A DNA stretch of 45,490 nt from assembly GCA_013205535.1 (NCBI GenBank), contig JABMMN010000060.1, positions 1 through 45,490 of the forward strand, written 5' to 3'. Made by a program: the position numbers and the translations under genes. Below the pieces are notes generated by a model. It saw only the letters and a list, made by a program, of their open reading frames with translations, was not told where the DNA came from and did not search any database. Shown here piece after piece: positions 38,026-45,490 of the stretch (positions within the stretch are counted from its first letter, which is position 1; each line of letters opens with the position of its first letter). The stretch comes from Candidatus Planktophila sp. GTDB taxonomy: Bacteria; Actinomycetota; Actinomycetes; Nanopelagicales; Nanopelagicaceae.

Positions 38026-38709
38026 GTGAGGTTCGATACAACCATGAGTGATCTAGAGTTGAATCGGGACGAGATCAGGGCAATGCGTCGCTCCTACGGA
38101 GTCGAAGGTATCGCCGACTTAGGTGGAGATCCCTTTGTCGCCTTTGCCGATTGGCTGCGCCAGGCGCATGAGAACCCGATGATCGTCGAGGCAAATGCCA
38201 TGGTGCTCTCCACCGTCGGCTCTGATCTGGCGATTACAACACGCACTGTCTTGCTCAAAGATATCTCAGATGGTGGTTTTACTTTCTTCTCAAATTACTC
38301 ATCTCGCAAAGCACATGCTATCGATATCAACCCACAGGTAAGTCTCCTGTTTCCTTGGTATGTCATGGAGCGACAAGTAGGGATAAGTGGCTTGGCCGAA
38401 AAAGTCAGTACCCAAGAGTCGGCAGATTACTTTGCAACACGGCCATGGTCATCGCAGATCGGAGCATGGGCCAGTGCCCAATCCTCCCCTCTTGCATCGC
38501 GTGAGGAGTTAGAACAGAGATTTCAAGGCGCAGCAGATAAATGGCCGCAAGGAAGTGTTGTGCCATGTCCACCACACTGGGGTGGCTATCGCGTTACACC
38601 ACTATCTATCGAATTCTGGCAGGGAAGATATTCGCGACTACACGATCGCTTACATTATGAGCGGAGCACTACCGATGCTGATTGGGTAATCAACCGCTAC
38701 TACCCATAA
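38026..38709 (+). CDS. pdxH: Pyridoxamine/pyridoxine 5'-phosphate oxidase
   Basis: 'DPFVAFADWLRQAHE', 'NYSSRKAHAIDINPQVSLLFPWYVMERQVGISGLAEKV', 'PPHWGGYRVTPLSIEFWQGRYSRLHDRLHYE'; start could be GTG 38026 or ATG 38044. Confidence 0.94.
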   Translation: MRFDTTMSDLELNRDEIRAMRRSYGVEGIADLGGDPFVAFADWLRQAHENPMIVEANAMVLSTVGSDLAITTRTVLLKDISDGGFTFFSNYSSRKAHAIDINPQVSLLFPWYVMERQVGISGLAEKVSTQESADYFATRPWSSQIGAWASAQSSPLASREELEQRFQGAADKWPQGSVVPCPPHWGGYRVTPLSIEFWQGRYSRLHDRLHYERSTTDADWVINRYYP

Positions 38710-39837
<1,128 letters not shown>

Positions 39838-41010
39838 ATGATGTCAAAGAGCTTTCACCGAGACCGCTTCTTCTGGATCATCGCAACGCAAACTGCGATC
39901 GTTAACTTCTATCTAGGTGGATTTGGCCCGGCACAATCTCTCCTGCGAGCAGACCAAGGAACATCTCTGACAATCGCTGGACTACATGGCACAGCAATGG
40001 GGGTCGCATCGATCTTTGCAGGCTATGCGAATCCCTATATCGCCCATCGCTTGGGTCGTAATCGCGCTGGATGGACTGGTCTTGCGATCTTTACTCTTGG
40101 ATTGACTCTCTTTGTCATCTCCCCTCCCGTCTTTTTGACCCTACCAGCAACATTGATCACCGGCTTTGGAACATCAATGGTGATCAATGCGATGCTCACC
40201 TCGATGTCTCATTACTTTGGCAATGAGGCGCAGGTTGCGATACCTCAGGCAAATGGCATCGCCTCGATTGGTTTCGTGACAGGAACGGCACTGATTGGCA
40301 CAATCGCGATCATCTCCCCAGGTTTATGGCGAATCGGTCTGCTCTTTGCTATCCCCGTTGCAATAACTCTCTTCCTAGTGAGCCGAGATACAACTGCCGA
40401 GGAGTACGTTCGCGATGCAGCAGGACCTCAAGATGGAGGGCTTTCACGCAGATTTTGGATCTCATGGGTTGGCTTTACAGCCTGCATCTCGAGTGAGTTT
40501 GCAGTCTCCTTCTGGGCCGCTGCTCTGCTCAAAGATCGCGTTGGCTCAACTGCTGCAATTTCAACGGTTGCAATAGTGGCACTAGGTACTGGCATGGGAA
40601 TCGGGCGTTGGTATGGCGCTGTGCTTCTTCGGCGCTTTGTTCTCGATACTCAACTGCTTGGGACGATTGCCCTTCAGTTTCTTGGCTTTGTCTGCTTCTG
40701 GCTATCCCACTCAATGATTCTTAGTCTCATCTCTTTGTTTGTCATCGGCTTAGGAGTCTCTATGCAGTTCGCACTTGCATCAATTCGTTTGATCGCATTT
40801 AGCGATGGACGTCCTGATCTTGCGATCGGGCGAACCTCACTCGCAGCAGGTATTGCGATCGCAATAGCGCCATTCTTATTGGGTGTTCTTGGTGATAATT
40901 TTGGAATCTCTAGGGCCTACCTCATGGTTCCGGTATTGATTATCATCGCCTTTACCATTGTGAAGTTAGTCCCAGCCCAGCAAGCAATGAATGTTACGCA
41001 TGAGTTATAA
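39838..41010 (+). CDS. MFS transporter
   Basis: About 12 TM helices; starts directly after the serC stop codon. Confidence 0.85.
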   Translation: MMSKSFHRDRFFWIIATQTAIVNFYLGGFGPAQSLLRADQGTSLTIAGLHGTAMGVASIFAGYANPYIAHRLGRNRAGWTGLAIFTLGLTLFVISPPVFLTLPATLITGFGTSMVINAMLTSMSHYFGNEAQVAIPQANGIASIGFVTGTALIGTIAIISPGLWRIGLLFAIPVAITLFLVSRDTTAEEYVRDAAGPQDGGLSRRFWISWVGFTACISSEFAVSFWAAALLKDRVGSTAAISTVAIVALGTGMGIGRWYGAVLLRRFVLDTQLLGTIALQFLGFVCFWLSHSMILSLISLFVIGLGVSMQFALASIRLIAFSDGRPDLAIGRTSLAAGIAIAIAPFLLGVLGDNFGISRAYLMVPVLIIIAFTIVKLVPAQQAMNVTHEL

Positions 41011-41047
41011 GACCCGCAGAGTCGTTACTTTAGTCGTCCTCTTTGGC

Positions 41048-42325
41048 TTAATTATTATGATCGCTATCAGTGGTCTTTAATACCGCAGCGATACTTACAT
41101 CCTCTGGCACCCCAACTCTGTCGCGGTACTTGATCCAGACAAATAGCGATGCTGCTAGCGCTAGGCCGCCACATACTGCAATCGTGTATCTAATACCGAT
41201 GTAATCGGCGGCTAGGCCAATCAGTGGTGAGCCAAAAGGAGCTCCACCCATAAAGATAAATAAATACAGGCCCATCACGCGCCCACGTATAGCTTGGTCA
41301 GTACTTGTTTGAACGATCGAGTTAGCTGATACCAAAGTTGTGAGAGCAGTAAGACCGCATATAGGTAGCCAGAGAACATATGTCATGTAGTTCGGGAGCA
41401 GCGAGAGAGCCATGATTGAGATCGAGAAAAATACTCCTCCGATGATGACAAAGCGTGTTGTTCTCAGGCGCTCAAGCCGAGCAGATCCAATCGCACCTGA
41501 GAGCGAACCGATCGCCACAAAGGTTCCCATGAGGCCAAAGCTAGCCGGGCCTAAGCCAAACTCTTGTGTCGCCATGAGCGCATTGAATATCTGGAAGTTA
41601 AGTCCAAAAGTCGAGAGCGCAAAGACCATAATCATCACGACATAGATATCAGGGCGGGCCCGAACATAGGCAATCGCCTCACGGATATTGCCCATACTCT
41701 TCTCTTGATTCTGGTGAAATAGAGTTGTGACATCTATTTTCACAAGGGCAAAGATCACAAAAAAATATGAGGCTCCGTTGATTAAAAATGAGGGTCCCGT
41801 CCCGAATGCTGCGATAAGGAAGCCAGAGATGGCTGGACCAACCAAGCGGCCAGCATTGAAGTTCGCAGAGTTAAGACTTACAGCGTTGGGTAGATCTTCG
41901 GCTCCAACGAGTTCACTAGAGAAGGCTTGACGTACCGGTGCATCGATTGCAGTTGCGATTCCGAGTACACCCGCTAAAGCAAAGACGTGCCAGAGCGCGA
42001 CAGCATCATTGATGACCAACAGTCCAAGTCCAATAGATGTGGCACCGCCCACGAGATTTGTCGCAATCAGGACCTTGCGCTTATCCAAGCGATCTGCCAA
42101 TACTCCGCCGTGCAGAGAGAGAAATAGGACTGGCGCAAATTGGACTGCAGTGACAAGACCAAGATATGTGCCGTTGTTGTTGGTGAGCTCTAGGACGAGC
42201 CAGTCCTGCGCCACACGCTGGGCCCAACTCCCGATATTCGAAACAGTATTTGCTGGGAAGAGCATGCGGTAGTTGTGGTGGCGAAATGAACGCCAATTTC
42301 CACCCTGTTTTATCGCCATGCGCAT
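41048..42325 (-). CDS. MFS transporter (enterobactin-exporter-like/DHA3-type)
   Basis: 'FRHHNYRMLFPANTVSNIGSWAQRVAQDWLVLELTNNNGTYLGLVTAVQFAPVLFLSLHGGVLADRLDKRKVLI'. Confidence 0.9.
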   Translation of the reverse strand: MRMAIKQGGNWRSFRHHNYRMLFPANTVSNIGSWAQRVAQDWLVLELTNNNGTYLGLVTAVQFAPVLFLSLHGGVLADRLDKRKVLIATNLVGGATSIGLGLLVINDAVALWHVFALAGVLGIATAIDAPVRQAFSSELVGAEDLPNAVSLNSANFNAGRLVGPAISGFLIAAFGTGPSFLINGASYFFVIFALVKIDVTTLFHQNQEKSMGNIREAIAYVRARPDIYVVMIMVFALSTFGLNFQIFNALMATQEFGLGPASFGLMGTFVAIGSLSGAIGSARLERLRTTRFVIIGGVFFSISIMALSLLPNYMTYVLWLPICGLTALTTLVSANSIVQTSTDQAIRGRVMGLYLFIFMGGAPFGSPLIGLAADYIGIRYTIAVCGGLALAASLFVWIKYRDRVGVPEDVSIAAVLKTTDSDHNN

Positions 42326-42337
42326 TACCCTTCTCTC

Positions 42338-42526
42338 ATGGAGTCAAATATCCGATCGGTCGTAATCCTGCTCGCAATCGGAACCATCTGCTGGTTGGTT
42401 GCCGGTGTTGTGGCGGTAGTGATGGGTGCCGATCCAAAGATCATGTGGAGCTGCATCTGCGGCGCGATATTGGGTGTGATCGGGATCCGATACACGATAC
42501 GCCGCGCACGGCGCAGCGGTATTTAA
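42338..42526 (+). CDS. DUF2530-like small membrane protein
   Basis: 62 aa, two TM helices, 'MWSCICGAILGVIGIRYTIRRARRSGI'; next to MFS and csp genes. Confidence 0.65.
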   Translation: MESNIRSVVILLAIGTICWLVAGVVAVVMGADPKIMWSCICGAILGVIGIRYTIRRARRSGI

Positions 42527-42906
42527 GCCTCAAGTTGAGAGGCGATGCCTCGCAAGACTCGACCTAAACGCTCGGCCTCAGGGCCAGCTGGGTGGCGCCC
42601 GTGGCGTAGCCCATTTCCAACACGATCCAATATCTTGATTGTGTCTTCGATCATGGCAGCTAAGTCATCTGGATTGACGCGAGAGCCCTCTGCAAGTGAT
42701 GGCGGTGCATCAATAATGTGTACCGACATCGCCTGAGGACCTTTACGGCTATCGGCGATACTGAACTCAAGTTTTGTTCCAGGCTTTATGGTCGAGACCC
42801 CTTGTGGCAGTGAGGATGACGCCAAATAGACATCTTCGCCCTCATCGTTCTCGATAAAACCGAAGCCCTTTTCCAATGAAAACCATTTGACGCGGCCTGT
42901 AGGCAT
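42523..42906 (-). CDS. Cold-shock domain protein with actinobacterial C-terminal extension (CspB-like)
   Basis: 'GRVKWFSLEKGFGFIENDEGEDVYLASSSL' CSD plus about 60-aa helical tail. Confidence 0.93.
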   Translation of the reverse strand: MPTGRVKWFSLEKGFGFIENDEGEDVYLASSSLPQGVSTIKPGTKLEFSIADSRKGPQAMSVHIIDAPPSLAEGSRVNPDDLAAMIEDTIKILDRVGNGLRHGRHPAGPEAERLGRVLRGIASQLEA

Positions 42907-42963
42907 GGGGATCGCTCCTTAGAGGTTTTTCTTCTGATGTAGCCGCGGGCTGCGGACAGGGCT

Positions 42964-43698
42964 TTAGTTTACACCAGGTGCGGTGAAGGTCGCTTCGGAG
43001 TGAGCTCCGCAGCCGTGATCGACCGATACAACGCGTGCATCTTCAGGTGAGATTGCATTGGCACACACACCGAAGGTTGAGCGCAGAGAGCCTGCAATCG
43101 CGAGAAAGAATCCACATGAATGACATGGCTTTGGCGCAGATTCGGCCAACGGTGAGTGAGGTCCACGATCTCCGTCATACCATCGCTTTGCCGCTTGATC
43201 GCGACCTTCTATCGACATCACACGAGCTCGGCCAAAACCAAGCTCAACTGCCATAACAGTATCTAAATCCTCATCGGCGGGAAGTGCCTGTGATCCCATC
43301 ACCAAACGTGTGTCATCGAGTGAGCTCGGAACGATATCGCCAACACCGACATCACCCGGTTGGATGCGATCACGATAGGGAATCCAGTCTGGAGCAGTCA
43401 GTGCATCGGGACCTGGTAGAAGGACGACATCACAGATTGTCGGTGAATTCTCCGCATCCACTCTTGCAATACTCACACACCAGCGCCAGCCTTTGTAGCC
43501 AGAGATCTTTGCCTCGAATAGATATGTGGCGAGGCGATCCTCATCATCGAATTCGACTGAGATGAACTTTCCTATGTGTGATGCGCTATGGATCTCATCG
43601 ATAATCGCACTTCGGGCAAGATCGTTCGCATCAAATGGGTTTGACCCAGTTGATTTCTCTTCCTTTGATACTTTCTTAAGAAGTGACTTCTTTGCCAT
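42964..43698 (-). CDS. DUF3027 domain protein
   Basis: 'VEFDDEDRLATYLFEAKISGYKGWRWCVSIARVD', 'WIPYRDRIQPGDVGVGDIVPS', C-terminal CxxC/C..H..CG residues. Confidence 0.9.
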   Translation of the reverse strand: MAKKSLLKKVSKEEKSTGSNPFDANDLARSAIIDEIHSASHIGKFISVEFDDEDRLATYLFEAKISGYKGWRWCVSIARVDAENSPTICDVVLLPGPDALTAPDWIPYRDRIQPGDVGVGDIVPSSLDDTRLVMGSQALPADEDLDTVMAVELGFGRARVMSIEGRDQAAKRWYDGDRGPHSPLAESAPKPCHSCGFFLAIAGSLRSTFGVCANAISPEDARVVSVDHGCGAHSEATFTAPGVN

Positions 43699-43716
43699 GA
43701 TGTAAGGGTAAAGCAG

Positions 43717-43748
43717 AACGCCGCCCCGATGTTAATTGAGGCGGCGTT
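43717..43748 (-). terminator. Putative groL terminator hairpin
   Basis: Perfect 9-bp inverted repeat AACGCCGCC / GGCGGCGTT with 14-nt loop, about 20 bp past the groL stop. Confidence 0.6.
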
Positions 43749-43766
43749 GAGCGTAATGAGTGGGCT

Positions 43767-45395
<1,629 letters not shown>

Positions 45396-45423
45396 TCACT
45401 TTCCTTTGATTTCAGTGGGGGCT

Positions 45424-45450
45424 TTATCACTCGCACCCCGAGAGTGCTAA
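45424..45450 (-). promoter_or_regulatory. CIRCE element (HrcA operator) upstream of groL
   Basis: TTATCACTC-N9-GAGTGCTAA; one mismatch to consensus TTAGCACTC-N9-GAGTGCTAA; 38 bp upstream of the groL ATG. Confidence 0.92.
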
Positions 45451-45490
45451 CGCCAAATCTACGGGAGGCGCCCCCAGGACGCAAAACGGG

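Overview
Gene-dense window (about 45 kb) from an actinobacterial chromosome. The streamlined style (many 0-4 bp gene junctions) and gene content suggest a small-genome, freshwater acI/Nanopelagicales-like lineage, but this is inference. Most of it is core chromosome whose order resembles the Mycobacterium tuberculosis Rv0991c-Rv1026 block: ppx-DUF501-ftsB-eno-mazG-lipoprotein-mfd, (ppc), pth-rplY-prs-glmU-tRNAGln, ispE-rsmA-tatD-metG-rsmI, pmt, sepX/glpR-rimJ-moeA-like, 5-FCL, then an ACAD and CopD/CtaG-CopC, fmdB/ruc. A more accessory stretch follows (MMPL, GMC oxidoreductase, SDR, secreted heptad-repeat protein, GGDEF, photolyase). The window ends with citA, pdxH, serC, two MFS genes, DUF2530, csp, DUF3027 and a CIRCE-controlled groL. 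I saw no mobile element, CRISPR array, phage or defence island. The best leads are: (1) a MoeA/gephyrin-like protein lacking the whole MoeA subdomain II and its catalytic motifs, sitting with a SepX/GlpR-like membrane protein, which suggests a non-Moco cell-division role; (2) a tRNA-like or bistable structured leader upstream of rplY (L25); (3) a CopC-domain protein that appears to have lost its Cu-ligand histidines; (4) an unlisted 38-aa acidic small ORF; (5) apparent loss of rpfB and galU from otherwise conserved gene order.
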